A DNA stretch of 64,000 nucleotides from Acidihalobacter aeolianus (GCF_001753165.1 NZ_CP017448.1:329183-393182); one strand, 5' to 3'; shown: positions 10,606-21,249, counted from the first letter of the stretch. Notes: a model not told the origin generated them from the letters alone. Program-made: numbers and translations.

Positions 10606-11685
10606 ATGATGGCGACGAGTACGGTAGCGACGCGCTATTGGCATGCGCTGGACGACGGACGGGTGCAATGCGACCTGTGCCCGCGCTTCTGCACGCTGCA
10701 CGAGGGGCAGCAGGGGTTGTGCTTCGTGCGCGCGAATCAGGGCGGGGAGATCGTGCTGACCAGCTACGGTCGCTCCAGCGGTTTCGTCATCGACCCCATC
10801 GAGAAGAAGCCGCTCAATCACTTCTTGCCGGGCAGTGGGGTGCTTTCGTTCGGCACCGCCGGCTGCAATCTGGCCTGCAAATTTTGCCAGAACTGGGACA
10901 TGAGCAAGGCACGCGACATGGACCGACTGATGGACCAGGCAAACCCGGCCGAGCTGGCCGAGGCGGCGCTGAGCCATGGCGCTCGCTCGCTGGCCTTCAC
11001 CTACAACGACCCGGTGATCTTCATGGAGTATGCCGTCGACGTCGCTATTGAGGCGCGTCGCCGCGGCGTGCGCAGCGTGGCGGTGACGGCGGGCTATGTC
11101 ACCGACGCGCCGCGGGTCGAGTTCTTCCGTCACATGGACGCCGCCAACATCGATCTCAAGGCCTTCGACGAGGACTTCTACTACAAGCTGTGCGGCGCGC
11201 ATCTGCAGCCGGTGCTGGAGACCATCGAGTACGCGGTTAAGGAGACCGACTGCTGGGTCGAGCTGACCACCCTGCTGATTCCCGGCCACAACGATTCGGC
11301 AGGCGAGATCGAGCGTCTGAGCGCGTGGGTGGCCGAGCGGCTGGGGTCGGACGTGCCGCTGCACTTCAGCGCCTTTCACCCCGACTACCGCATGGCCGGC
11401 GTGCCGCGCACGCCGCCGGAGACCCTGCGGCGTGCGCGGGAGATCGCCCGTGCCCAGGGGCTGCATCACGTCTATACCGGCAACGTGCACGACGAGGACG
11501 GCGGCAACACCTACTGCGCGGGTTGCGGGCATCGCCTCATCGGGCGCGACAGGTACACCATCACCGACTGGCAGCTTGTGGACGGCTGCTGCCCCGCCTG
11601 CGGGGAGCGCCTGGCCGGCGTGTTCGAGGCGCAGCCGGGCGACTGGGGCGCGCGCCGCCAGCCGGTGCGCATCGCCCCTGCCTGA
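10606..11685 (+). CDS. amrS: AmmeMemoRadiSam system radical SAM enzyme
   Basis: 359 residues. The radical SAM cluster motif is CNLACKFCQNW (CxxxCxxC), preceded by the PflA-like CDLCPRFC and LCFVRANQGG Cys region. LAFTYNDPVIFMEYA and DLKAFDEDFYYKL follow. A C-terminal segment carries two CxxC pairs (YCAGCG and CCPACG), a likely zinc ribbon or second metal site. Together with the Memo and AMMECR1 genes transcribed the other way it completes the AmmeMemoRadiSam set, whose substrate is still unknown. Confidence 0.92.
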   Translation: MMATSTVATRYWHALDDGRVQCDLCPRFCTLHEGQQGLCFVRANQGGEIVLTSYGRSSGFVIDPIEKKPLNHFLPGSGVLSFGTAGCNLACKFCQNWDMSKARDMDRLMDQANPAELAEAALSHGARSLAFTYNDPVIFMEYAVDVAIEARRRGVRSVAVTAGYVTDAPRVEFFRHMDAANIDLKAFDEDFYYKLCGAHLQPVLETIEYAVKETDCWVELTTLLIPGHNDSAGEIERLSAWVAERLGSDVPLHFSAFHPDYRMAGVPRTPPETLRRAREIARAQGLHHVYTGNVHDEDGGNTYCAGCGHRLIGRDRYTITDWQLVDGCCPACGERLAGVFEAQPGDWGARRQPVRIAPA

Positions 11686-11694
11686 GCGTCGCGC

Positions 11695-12552
11695 TCAGCC
11701 CATCAATGCCTTGCGCAGGAATTCCGGCGTGGCGGCGCAGGCGCGGTGGATGGCGTCGTTGTAGTACAGCGTCTCGAAGCCCTTGTTCTCGCAGGCCTCT
11801 TCGCGTACGAAGGTGATCGGCAGGTCCTTGCAGGCCAGCGTGGCGGTCCACCAGCCCGAGGGGTAGCTGACCTGTGGGAAGTGCAGGGTCAGGGTGTCGA
11901 GGAAGCCCGCCTTGCGCATTTCATCGTGCATGGGCTTGATGATTCCCTGGGTGTGATACAGCGGCGATTCGCTCTGCTGGGCGAGCAGGCCGTTGCTGCC
12001 GAGGGCGCGCAGGCAGCTGGTGTAGAACGGACCGGAAAACAGGCCCTCGGCGGGCCCCACGGGGTCGGTGCTGTCGACGATGATGAGATCGATCGAGCCC
12101 GGTTCGGCGTCCTTGATCCACTGGATGCCGTCGCCGAAGAAGAACTCGGCACGCGGGTCGCCGTTGGATTCGCACAGGGCGGGGAAGAACTGCTCGGATA
12201 TCCGCGTGACGCGCTCGTCGATCTCGACCTGCACCACAGACTCCACCTCGGGGTGCTTGAGCACCTCGCGCAGGGTGCCGCAGTCGCCGCCGCCGACGAT
12301 CACCACGCGGCGCGGGTGCGGATGGCTGAACAGCGCCGGGTGGGACATCATCTCGTGGTAGACGAAGTTGTCGCGGTCGGTGAGCATGACGAGGCCGTCG
12401 ATGGTCATGAGGTTGCCGAAGCCCTCGGTTTCGTAGACCTCGATGCGCTGGAAGGCCGACTGCTCGTCGTGCAGCTTGCGCCGGACCTTGAGCGAAAACG
12501 CGCTGCCCGCGTCCGCGTGAATCTCCGTGTACCAGTTCTCGTCGAGCGCCAT
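11695..12552 (-). CDS. speE: Spermidine synthase
   Basis: 285 residues, the usual length. The aminopropyltransferase signature is visible: VVIVGGGDCGTLREVLKH (dcSAM-binding glycine loop; the fifth position is Cys where Gly is more usual), VEIDERV, DLIIVDSTDPVGPAEGLF with the catalytic Asp, and QSESPLYH. It transfers an aminopropyl group from decarboxylated SAM to putrescine. The ATG at 12552 has a tctcctt-complement ribosome site. It is divergent from speA, and the 70-base gap between them contains both promoters. Confidence 0.93.
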   Translation of the reverse strand: MALDENWYTEIHADAGSAFSLKVRRKLHDEQSAFQRIEVYETEGFGNLMTIDGLVMLTDRDNFVYHEMMSHPALFSHPHPRRVVIVGGGDCGTLREVLKHPEVESVVQVEIDERVTRISEQFFPALCESNGDPRAEFFFGDGIQWIKDAEPGSIDLIIVDSTDPVGPAEGLFSGPFYTSCLRALGSNGLLAQQSESPLYHTQGIIKPMHDEMRKAGFLDTLTLHFPQVSYPSGWWTATLACKDLPITFVREEACENKGFETLYYNDAIHRACAATPEFLRKALMG

Positions 12553-12622
12553 GCGCCAATCTCCTTGAAGCGGGTCCGAGGCGCTATTATACGGGCACAC
12601 TTGGTTCAGGGATGATGGCGGC

Positions 12623-14500
12623 ATGACGGATTGGTCGATCGACGCGGCGCGACGCCTCTACAACACGGCGGTGTGGAGCGGGGGCTATTTCGACGTTGCC
12701 GCGGACGGCCACGTGCACGTGCGCGGTCGCGGCAACGAGTCGGTGGATCTTGCGGCCCTGGCCGACACCCTGCGCGCGCAGGGTCTGCGTCTGCCGATGC
12801 TGGTGCGCTTCAACCACATCCTGCGCGAGCGCGTGGACACGCTTTGCGGCGCCTTCGACGAGGCTCGCGAACGTCATGCCTATCCGGGACGCTACACCGC
12901 CGTCTATCCGATCAAGGTCAACCAGCAGCGCAGCGTGGTCGACGAGATCCTCAACCACGGCGGCGAGCGCGTAGGGCTGGAGGCCGGCAGCAAGCCTGAG
13001 CTGATGGCGGTGCTGGCACGCGCGCGGCCTGGCGGTCTGATCGTGTGCAACGGCTACAAGGACCGCGAGTACATGCGTCTTGCGCTGCTCGGTCGCCGCC
13101 TCGGCCACCGGCCGTACATCGTGATCGAAAAACCCTCCGAGCTGGATCTCGTCCTCGAGGCCGCGCAGGATCTTGGCGTCCGCCCTCTGCTCGGCCTGCG
13201 CGTGCGGCTGTCCTCGGTGGGCAGCGGCAACTGGCAGAACACCGGCGGGGAGAAGGGCAAGTTCGGCCTGTCGGCCGCGCAGGCGCTGCGCCTGATCGAG
13301 CGCCTGCGCGCCGCCGGGCTGCTCGACTGCCTGGAACTGCTGCACTTCCACATGGGCTCTCAGCTTGCCAACATCCGCGACATCCAGCGCGGCGTGCGCG
13401 AGGCCGCGCGCTACTACGCCGAGCTGCGCCGCCTGGGCGCGCCGCTGTGCATCGCCGACGTCGGCGGCGGTCTCGGCGTCGACTACGAGGGTACGCGTTC
13501 GCGCAACTACTGCTCCATGAACTACAGCGTGCAGGAATATGCCGCCAACATCGTGCGTACCCTGCACGAGGTCTGCCGCGACGAGGGCATGCCGCCGCCG
13601 GATATCGTCACCGAGGCGGGCCGCGCGATGACCGCGCACCATGCCGTACTCATCACCGAGGTCATCGATGTGGAATCGGCCGGCGAGCCCGTGCTGGGCG
13701 AGCCGCCGGGCGAGGACGAACCGGTGATCCTGCAGGATCTGTGGCGTTTGGCCGAGACCGCCGGCTCGCGCCCGGCGAGCGAGATCTACCACGATGCGGC
13801 CTACTGGCTGAGCGAGGCGCACGGCATGTACACGCACGGCGTGCTCGACCTTGCCCAGCGAGCCCGCGCCGAGGAGCTGTACGTGATCATCTGCCGCCGC
13901 CTGTCGGCCGGGCTGGACGGCCAGTCCAAGGTCGAACGCGACATGCTCGGCGAGCTGCGCGAGCGCCTCGCGGACAAGGTGTTCTGCAACTTCTCGGTGT
14001 TCCAGTCGATTCCCGACGTATGGGCCATCGACCAGATCTTCCCGATCATGCCGCTGCACCGACTGGACGAGCGTCCGACCCGTCGCGGCGTGCTCCAGGA
14101 TCTGACCTGCGACTCCGACGGGCACGTCGAGCGCTACGTGGTCGGCGCCGATCTCGAATCCAGCCTGCCGCTGCATCCCTGGCGGCGCGGCGAGCGCTAC
14201 CTGCTCGGCATCTTCCTGGTGGGCGCGTACCAGGAGATTCTCGGCGACCTGCACAATCTTTTCGGCGACACCGACGCGATCAACGTCGATCTCGATCCCG
14301 CGGGCGGCTATCGTCTGGCCCCGGTCGAACCGGGCGACGCCGTTGCGGAGTTGCTAGGCTACGTGCATTTCGACCCGCAGGAGCTGTTGGCCGCCTATCG
14401 CAGCAAGGTCGCGGCGGCCGGCCTGGATGACGCGGAGGCAGCGCGTATCCTGGATGAGCTGGAAACCGGTTTGGGCGGATATACCTATCTGGAAGACTGA
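12623..14500 (+). CDS. speA: Biosynthetic arginine decarboxylase
   Basis: 625 residues, typical of the PLP fold III SpeA family. The PLP lysine is in YPIKVNQQ; HFHMGSQLANI and IADVGGGLGVDYEGT bind phosphate; the catalytic cysteine region is VLQDLTCDSDG near residue 500, contributing to the active site across the dimer. It converts arginine to agmatine, the first step to putrescine. No agmatine ureohydrolase is adjacent, so the ureohydrolase at 36.2 kb must be weighed as a possible partner, although its context points to guanidine. Confidence 0.95.
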   Translation: MTDWSIDAARRLYNTAVWSGGYFDVAADGHVHVRGRGNESVDLAALADTLRAQGLRLPMLVRFNHILRERVDTLCGAFDEARERHAYPGRYTAVYPIKVNQQRSVVDEILNHGGERVGLEAGSKPELMAVLARARPGGLIVCNGYKDREYMRLALLGRRLGHRPYIVIEKPSELDLVLEAAQDLGVRPLLGLRVRLSSVGSGNWQNTGGEKGKFGLSAAQALRLIERLRAAGLLDCLELLHFHMGSQLANIRDIQRGVREAARYYAELRRLGAPLCIADVGGGLGVDYEGTRSRNYCSMNYSVQEYAANIVRTLHEVCRDEGMPPPDIVTEAGRAMTAHHAVLITEVIDVESAGEPVLGEPPGEDEPVILQDLWRLAETAGSRPASEIYHDAAYWLSEAHGMYTHGVLDLAQRARAEELYVIICRRLSAGLDGQSKVERDMLGELRERLADKVFCNFSVFQSIPDVWAIDQIFPIMPLHRLDERPTRRGVLQDLTCDSDGHVERYVVGADLESSLPLHPWRRGERYLLGIFLVGAYQEILGDLHNLFGDTDAINVDLDPAGGYRLAPVEPGDAVAELLGYVHFDPQELLAAYRSKVAAAGLDDAEAARILDELETGLGGYTYLED

Positions 14501-14521
14501 CGGACGGCGTCCGGGAGGCGT

Positions 14522-15364
14522 ATGGCCGACACGATGATCTGGGTGTTCGTGGTGGGTCTCGGGCTGTTGCTGCTGGGCCTGCTGGCCTTGCTGCGAGTGG
14601 CCTTCCGCGAGACGTTGCTGTGGGGGCTGCTGGTGATCCTGTTGCCCCCGCTGCTGCTGTGGTACGTGGTGACAAGATGGCGACAGACGCAGGTTCCGGT
14701 CTACGTGGTACTGAGCGCGATGCTGATCGTGATCGCTGCGCTCTATGGCGGTGCCAGTACCCCGCTTGCCGACTATCTGCGGCATTCGTCGCTGGCCCCT
14801 GTGCTCATGGCCTACGGCTGGAACGGCAGGATCGACATGCCCTTCAAGCCAGAAGACGACGTGCCGGTATCCAATGCCGGGGCGGTGGAGGCCCTGCGCG
14901 AACAGGAGGCGGCCGCCGCACGAGCGCAGAAGCTTGCCGAACAAAAGGTGCGTCCGAAACCATCGAAACCGACACCTCCACCCGTCTATCGCTACCAGCT
15001 CGCGGGACTCAACCACCTTGAGCAATACGCGGGTCGCCGCGTCAGGGTCGAGACAGTCAGCGGGGGCACGGTGGAGGGGGTGCTCGCCTCGGTAACCGGG
15101 GACGGCATCACCGTGAACGCCGACCAGTCCATCGGCAGCGTCGGCTATCAGCTGAACTGGTCGCGCATCACCGCAGTAAGCGTCTATGCACCGAAAGGCA
15201 GCGTGATACCCCCGGCAAAACCGGCATCATCCACCAGTGGCGAGCCGTCCGCGGGGACGGCGGCCAGCGCCCCGCTCCCGGTCAGTAGCACCTCTGCGAC
15301 ACCGCCAGCGGCACCGCAGGTCCAGGGTAACCTTCCCGCCAGTACGACCACTGCTACGCCATGA
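14522..15364 (+). CDS. Hypothetical membrane protein with charged linker and Sm-like small beta domain
   Basis: 280 residues, family not recognised. Two or three hydrophobic segments occupy about residues 5-90 (WVFVVGLGLLLLGLLALL; LLWGLLVILLPPLLLWYVV; VPVYVVLSAMLIVIAALYG). A charged, Lys/Pro-rich helix and linker follows (ALREQEAAAARAQKLAEQK, then KPSKPTPPP), then a compact beta domain at 155-215 (AGRRVRVETVSGGTVEGVLA) resembling an LSm-type barrel, and a low-complexity Ser/Thr/Ala/Pro tail. It is 22 bases downstream of speA and overlaps the YcgL gene start by four bases, so the three are probably one operon. Confidence 0.55.
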   Translation: MADTMIWVFVVGLGLLLLGLLALLRVAFRETLLWGLLVILLPPLLLWYVVTRWRQTQVPVYVVLSAMLIVIAALYGGASTPLADYLRHSSLAPVLMAYGWNGRIDMPFKPEDDVPVSNAGAVEALREQEAAAARAQKLAEQKVRPKPSKPTPPPVYRYQLAGLNHLEQYAGRRVRVETVSGGTVEGVLASVTGDGITVNADQSIGSVGYQLNWSRITAVSVYAPKGSVIPPAKPASSTSGEPSAGTAASAPLPVSSTSATPPAAPQVQGNLPASTTTATP

Positions 15365-15606
15365 TCTGCTACGTCTATCGCAGTCGAAAGCGCGCGGACA
15401 CCTACCTCTATCTGCCCCGACAGGACGATTTCACCGCGGTGCCCGAGGCCCTGCTGCGGGTGTTCGGGGCGGCGGATTTTGCGCTCGAATTCGAATTGAC
15501 GCCCCAGCGACGGCTGGCGCAGGCCGAGGCTTCCGAAGTACTGCGTAATCTGCGCGAACAGGGTTTTCACCTGCAGATCCCCCCAGTCAATGTCGCCCCG
15601 CTGTGA
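15361..15606 (+). CDS. YcgL domain-containing protein
   Basis: 81 residues, close to the full YcgL family length. It begins MICYVYRSRKRADTYLYL and contains VPEALLRVFG, NLREQGFHLQIPP, the family's conserved segments. The start codon overlaps the upstream stop (ATGA). YcgL proteins occur mainly in gammaproteobacteria and their biochemical function is not established; the gene helps place the organism. Confidence 0.85.
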   Translation: MICYVYRSRKRADTYLYLPRQDDFTAVPEALLRVFGAADFALEFELTPQRRLAQAEASEVLRNLREQGFHLQIPPVNVAPL

Positions 15607-15654
15607 TTGGGCGGGCCGCGATACGCGCCGGCCTGCGGCATAAATACGGCCAGC

Positions 15655-15669
15655 GCCCTATTTTGGTGC
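15655..15669 (+). promoter_or_regulatory. Candidate NtrC site upstream of the urease operon
   Basis: Reads GCCCT-ATTTT-GGTGC, the 15-base NtrC spacing with a perfect right half-site (GGTGC) and a one-base departure from the common GCACT left half. It is about 43 bases upstream of the -24 element at 15711, closer than usual but workable. Motif match only. Confidence 0.55.
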
Positions 15670-15710
15670 GTGACAGTGCCTGCTTGGTCGGGTATGCCGC
15701 GATATTCGGG

Positions 15711-15726
15711 TGGCATGCGGCTTGCT
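15711..15726 (+). promoter_or_regulatory. Sigma54 (-24/-12) promoter of the urease/cyanase operon
   Basis: Reads TGGCATG-CGGC-TTGCT, agreeing at every conserved position with TGGCAYR-N4-TTGCW; GG (15712-15713) and GC (15724-15725) are ten bases apart. Predicted transcription would start near 15737, only about six bases before the ureD ATG, so either the leader is very short or an additional upstream promoter serves this gene. Confidence 0.7.
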
Positions 15727-15742
15727 GGTTTCCGGCAACGTT

Positions 15743-16621
15743 ATGACGATCCAGGCCACCATTGCCGAGGCGTTTCCGTGCGCCGAATCCCGGGGTGGAG
15801 ACGCCGGCTGGCCGGCCTTCCTGGCGTTGCGCTTCGGCGCGCGCGGAGGGCACAGCTACGTGGCGTCGCGCCGGCATCACGGTCCGCTGCTGATCCAGCG
15901 ACCCTTCTACCCGGAGGGTGGCGTGTGCCACGCGTATCTGCTGCATCCGCCGGCAGGCGTGGTCGGCGGCGACAGCCTGCGCCTGGAGGCGGAGGTGGCG
16001 TCGGGCGCGCATGCGCTGATGACCACGCCCTCGGCGGGCAAGTTCTACTCCAGCCCGCAACGCATCGCCCGCGTCGCACAGCGGCTGCGCGTAGCGCCCG
16101 GGGCGGCACTGGAATGGCTGCCGCAGGAGACGATCCTGTTCGAGGGCGCCCGGGCCGAGCTCGACACCCGCGTCGAGCTGACGGGCGATGCCCGTTACTT
16201 CGGTTGGGAGGTCGTGTGCCTCGGCCGCCCTGCGGCGGGCACGGGCTTCGGCGAGGGGCATTGGCGACAGCACCTGGAGGTGCGCGTCGATGGGCGCCCG
16301 GTGCTGATCGAACGCCTGGCACTCGATGCCGGCGACGCCCTGCTCGAAGCCGCCTGGGGCTTGCAGGGACAGGGAGTGAGCGCCACGCTGGTGGCTGCAG
16401 GGTCCGGCGCCTGCGGACATCTGGATAGCTTGCACGAGGCCGGGTTGGGCACGCCGGCGCGTGGGTTCGGCGGGCTGACCGAAACGGGCGGATTGCTGGT
16501 GGGGCGTTTTCTCGGTGCCGAGGGCGCCGACGCGCGACAATGGTTCGAGGCCCTGTGGTGCTGGCTGCGGCCGCGCATATGCGGCGTGCCGGCCTGTCCG
16601 CCGCGCATTTGGCGGACCTGA
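15743..16621 (+). CDS. ureD: Urease accessory protein UreD
   Basis: 292 residues. UreD landmarks: [18 protein letters not shown] near the N-terminus, [23 protein letters not shown] and [13 protein letters not shown]. UreD/UreH forms the scaffold with UreF and UreG that loads nickel into apo-urease. ATG 15743 is the only good in-frame start before the conserved core; no clear Shine-Dalgarno precedes it, in keeping with the predicted very short leader. It heads the ureD-ureA-cynS-ureB-ureC run. The partners UreE, UreF and UreG are not encoded in this window. Confidence 0.92.
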   Translation: MTIQATIAEAFPCAESRGGDAGWPAFLALRFGARGGHSYVASRRHHGPLLIQRPFYPEGGVCHAYLLHPPAGVVGGDSLRLEAEVASGAHALMTTPSAGKFYSSPQRIARVAQRLRVAPGAALEWLPQETILFEGARAELDTRVELTGDARYFGWEVVCLGRPAAGTGFGEGHWRQHLEVRVDGRPVLIERLALDAGDALLEAAWGLQGQGVSATLVAAGSGACGHLDSLHEAGLGTPARGFGGLTETGGLLVGRFLGAEGADARQWFEALWCWLRPRICGVPACPPRIWRT

Positions 16622-16653
16622 GGGACGTCGAAGGATTTCAGTACGGAGACGAC

Positions 16654-16956
16654 ATGGAACTGCTACCCAAGGAAAAGGACAAGCTGCTGCTGTTCACCGC
16701 GGCGCTGCTGGCCGAGCGGCGCAAGGCGCGCGGTCTCAAGCTGAACTACCCGGAGGCCGTGGCCTACATCAGCGCGGCGATTCTCGAAGGCGCCCGCGAC
16801 GGCCGTACCGTAGCCGAGCTGATGGACTATGGCACGACCCTGCTCGGCCGCGACGACGTGATGGAAGGCATCCCGGAGATGATCCCCGAGGTGCAGGTCG
16901 AGGCGACCTTCCCCGATGGGACCAAGCTGGTCACTGTGCACCACCCGATCCCCTGA
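16654..16956 (+). CDS. ureA: Urease gamma subunit
   Basis: 100 residues, the exact family length. Starts [20 protein letters not shown] and contains [40 protein letters not shown] and the terminal LVTVHHPIP. The frame is open upstream, but this ATG is the conserved start. It is a structural subunit of cytosolic urease. It is separated from ureB by an intervening cyanase gene rather than directly abutting it. Confidence 0.96.
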   Translation: MELLPKEKDKLLLFTAALLAERRKARGLKLNYPEAVAYISAAILEGARDGRTVAELMDYGTTLLGRDDVMEGIPEMIPEVQVEATFPDGTKLVTVHHPIP

Positions 16957-16980
16957 CGGGGCAACGCTAGGAGTACCCGC

Positions 16981-17424
16981 ATGTATCGAGAAGAAGTCAC
17001 CGAGGCCGTGCTCGAGGCCAAGCGCGCCAAGGGCCTGACCTGGGCCGAACTGGCCAGGGCGGTCGGCCGCCATCCGGTGTGGACCACCTCCGCGCTGCTC
17101 GGTCAGCAGTCGATGAGCGAGGACGAGGCCACCGCTGCGGTTGCCTTGCTCGGGCTGGACCCGTCCTTTGTCGCGGCCTTGACGGAATGCCCGCTCAAGG
17201 GTTCGCTGGACAGCGACGTGCCCACCGACCCGCTGATCTACCGTCTGCACGAAATCACCCAGGTCTACGGCAGCACGATCAAGGCGCTGATCCACGAGGA
17301 ATTCGGCGACGGCATCATGAGCGCCATCGATTTCGAACTGGACATCGAGCGTGTCTCCGACCCCAAGGGCGACCGCGTGAAGATCACCTACAACGGCAAG
17401 TTCCTGCCCTACCGCAAGTGGTGA
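16981..17424 (+). CDS. cynS: Cyanate hydratase (cyanase) inside the urease operon
   Basis: 147 residues. The N-terminal helical domain ([20 protein letters not shown]) resembles an HTH fold, as in all cyanases. The C-terminal catalytic domain is [14 protein letters not shown] (active-site Arg and Glu) and [15 protein letters not shown] (active-site Ser), ending GKFLPYRKW. It converts cyanate and bicarbonate to ammonia and CO2. It lies between ureA (24-base gap, aggag ribosome site) and ureB (7-base gap) on the same strand, so it must be co-transcribed. Urea isomerises spontaneously to cyanate, which gives the placement biochemical sense. Confidence 0.96.
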   Translation: MYREEVTEAVLEAKRAKGLTWAELARAVGRHPVWTTSALLGQQSMSEDEATAAVALLGLDPSFVAALTECPLKGSLDSDVPTDPLIYRLHEITQVYGSTIKALIHEEFGDGIMSAIDFELDIERVSDPKGDRVKITYNGKFLPYRKW

Positions 17425-17431
17425 CGCCGCG

Positions 17432-17739
17432 ATGATTCCCGGAGAACTGCTGCCCGCCGAGGGCGAGATCGAGATCAACGCCGACCGCGAGACGCGCAGC
17501 CTGCGCGTGGCCAACACCGGCGATCGGCCCATTCAGGTCGGCTCGCACTACCACTTCCACGAGACCAACGGCGCGCTGGACTTCGACCGCGAGGCCGCGC
17601 GCGGCTTCCGGCTGAACATCCCGGCCGGCACCGCCGTGCGCTTCGAGCCCGGCCAGACGCGCGAGGTCGAGCTGGTCGCGCTGGCCGGCGCGCGCACGGT
17701 CTACGGATTCAACGCACGCATCATGGGAGCACTGGACGC

Positions 17740-17743
<4 letters not shown>
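17432..17743 (+). CDS. ureB: Urease beta subunit
   Basis: 103 residues. Begins [20 protein letters not shown], with [19 protein letters not shown] and [20 protein letters not shown], the standard UreB core. Its stop overlaps the ureC start (ATGA), so the two are translationally coupled. Structural component of the alpha-beta-gamma urease core. Confidence 0.96.
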
Positions 17744-19446
<1,703 letters not shown>

Positions 19447-19641
19447 GGCGCAACCGTCCGCCAGCCCGGGGTTTTTGCCCGGGCGCGGCGGGTCGCCCGC
19501 AATCGATGCATCCCGTACCCCCGGTCGTTAGGCAGCGATGGCGTCGCGCCATTGCGCGCGCCTATACTGGCTCGCCCAGCGCGGCATTGGCCACGTCCAG
19601 GGTGACAATTAAATGATTCAAGCCATCAGGGAGAGAATGGG

Positions 19642-20217
19642 ATGATCAGCCAAGAGCAGGTCATGCAGGTGCCCACTGGCAATCCTGACAGTAGCGTGGT
19701 TCGCGCGGTTCGTCGGGCCAGAAATATATGGTTGGCGCTGTTCGCTGTCACTATCCTGTTGTCGGCCGCGTTCGTGATGACTAGTGTGCAGGGCTTGCGG
19801 CAGGCGCCCACGGCGAGCGTCAACGCCACCAACAAGGCCGCGGCCCAGCCCGGCTGGGCCGATCATACGCAGTATCTCAACGCGCGCGAGAATCTGTTGA
19901 CGACGGGCATGCTGCTGAAATGGTCGATGGCCGATCTGGCCCTGGTTCTCGGCATCGCCGAAATCAGCGCGGCGCTGACGCTTTATCTGCGTGCGCTGAC
20001 TCGCGGGGCTGCGGTGCCCATGTCAGGGAAACGCGTGGTGCCGAACATCCTGCGCCGCGCCGATCGCGAGTACCTGCACGAAGCCTTGCCGACGGAGACG
20101 GCCACCGGCTACGTGGTGCTGAGTGCGTTGGCACTGGGCTCTGCGATCATGACCGGCTTTCTGATGTTCGACAACGCCACCTGGGTTCTGGCCGCGATCT
20201 TCTCTGGCAACTGGTAG
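19642..20217 (+). CDS. Hypothetical membrane protein upstream of SCO genes
   Basis: 191 residues, family not recognised. Hydrophobic segments at about residues 29-50 (IWLALFAVTILLSAAFVM), 90-118 (LKWSMADLALVLGIAEISAA) and 155-190 (YVVLSALALGSAIMTGFLMF) suggest three to four membrane spans with a periplasmic or cytoplasmic loop between. The ribosome site is gggagag. It points the same way as the two SCO-like genes about 215 bases downstream and may belong to the same respiratory or copper-handling context, but nothing in the sequence proves it. Confidence 0.5.
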   Translation: MISQEQVMQVPTGNPDSSVVRAVRRARNIWLALFAVTILLSAAFVMTSVQGLRQAPTASVNATNKAAAQPGWADHTQYLNARENLLTTGMLLKWSMADLALVLGIAEISAALTLYLRALTRGAAVPMSGKRVVPNILRRADREYLHEALPTETATGYVVLSALALGSAIMTGFLMFDNATWVLAAIFSGNW

Positions 20218-20431
20218 CGTAGCGCTCCACGGTTGCGGCTGGCTTTGGGGAATCGACTTTCGCGTTTCATTCTAGCGAACTATCGCATGCGACACTTTGT
20301 CACTGTATCGGTGACTAAGGTGACTCTATAGTCGGCGGCGGGAGATAGTGCCGCATAGACGGTGCGGAGCGTCTGCTGCGGATTTGCGGACGCGCTCACA
20401 CCATCAAGAATCGGATCAGGAGGATTGACCA

Positions 20432-21247
20432 GTGTCAGAATGGGTATCGGAAAAACCCGCTGAAACAACCCAAGCGGGTTTTATTGGCCGCGCGCATCTC
20501 TTGGGTCTCGCGGCCGGCACACTCGTCGGCATTGCCGTCATGCTCGGGCTTTCGCTGCTGCTGTCATTTGGGCCGAAGGCTCCGCCAGCACATCCGCAGC
20601 CCATCACGGCGTTGGCCCGCAATGTCCCTGACGTGATCTTCAAGGCTCCCAGCTTTACGGGGTTCGTCAATCAGAACGGGCAGAAGATCTCCTCCGGGGA
20701 CTTCAACGGCAAGGTGCAGGTCGTTTCCTTCCTGTTTCCCCTATGTACGAGCATGTGTCCGGTGATCGCCTCGCACATCGTCAATCTCGAACAACAGGTC
20801 AAGCAGGCCGGTCTTGCCGACCGCGTGCGCATGGTGTCCTTCAATGTTGCTGCCGGTAAGACTTCACCGGCTGAGATGGCCGATTTTATGCGGGAGTACG
20901 GCGGCGATCCGAAGTCGAGCATGTGGCAGTTCCTGACCTCTTCCCCGCAGGCGATGAGCCGCGTCGTGCGTCACGGTTACCATGAATACTTCCAGATGAT
21001 TTCGCTGGAGGCCGAGAACAAGATCTTCGCCCAGCAGCAGAAGGCCGGTACCTACAATTACCTGCCGAACATGCAGAACAAGCTGGCCGACAAGGTCAAT
21101 CCCGACTTCGACATCACGCACAGCAGCTCGATCATTCTCGTAGGTCCGCACGGCAACGTGCGTTATGTGATGAACGATGCCGACACGGTACCCATTCCGG
21201 TGTTGCTGCAGAAGGTGAAATCGCTGCTGAAACTGGGGAGGAGCTGA
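20432..21247 (+). CDS. SCO1/SenC-family copper/thiol protein
   Basis: 271 residues, GTG start with aggagga upstream. An N-terminal membrane anchor (LLGLAAGTLVGIAVMLGLSL) leads to a thioredoxin-fold domain in the periplasm. The CxxxC copper motif is in FLFPLCTSMCPVIASH, and the third ligand His is in DITHSSSIILVG. SCO proteins deliver copper to, or reduce thiols of, the CuA site of cytochrome oxidase. The family call is clear although no oxidase gene is present in the window. The next gene, two bases away, is a paralogue. Confidence 0.87.
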   Translation: MSEWVSEKPAETTQAGFIGRAHLLGLAAGTLVGIAVMLGLSLLLSFGPKAPPAHPQPITALARNVPDVIFKAPSFTGFVNQNGQKISSGDFNGKVQVVSFLFPLCTSMCPVIASHIVNLEQQVKQAGLADRVRMVSFNVAAGKTSPAEMADFMREYGGDPKSSMWQFLTSSPQAMSRVVRHGYHEYFQMISLEAENKIFAQQQKAGTYNYLPNMQNKLADKVNPDFDITHSSSIILVGPHGNVRYVMNDADTVPIPVLLQKVKSLLKLGRS

Positions 21248-21249
21248 CT

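Noticed and set aside
12587-14254. Very long open frame on the strand opposite the arginine decarboxylase gene
   Set aside because: GC-rich codon use in speA removes stop codons from the antisense frame. The translation is rich in His/Arg/Ala/Gln without family likeness, while the sense frame is unmistakable.
19464-19484. gcccggg/cccgggc hairpin after ureC as a terminator
   Set aside because: The T residues are in the loop and no T tract follows the stem on either strand, so intrinsic termination is unlikely.
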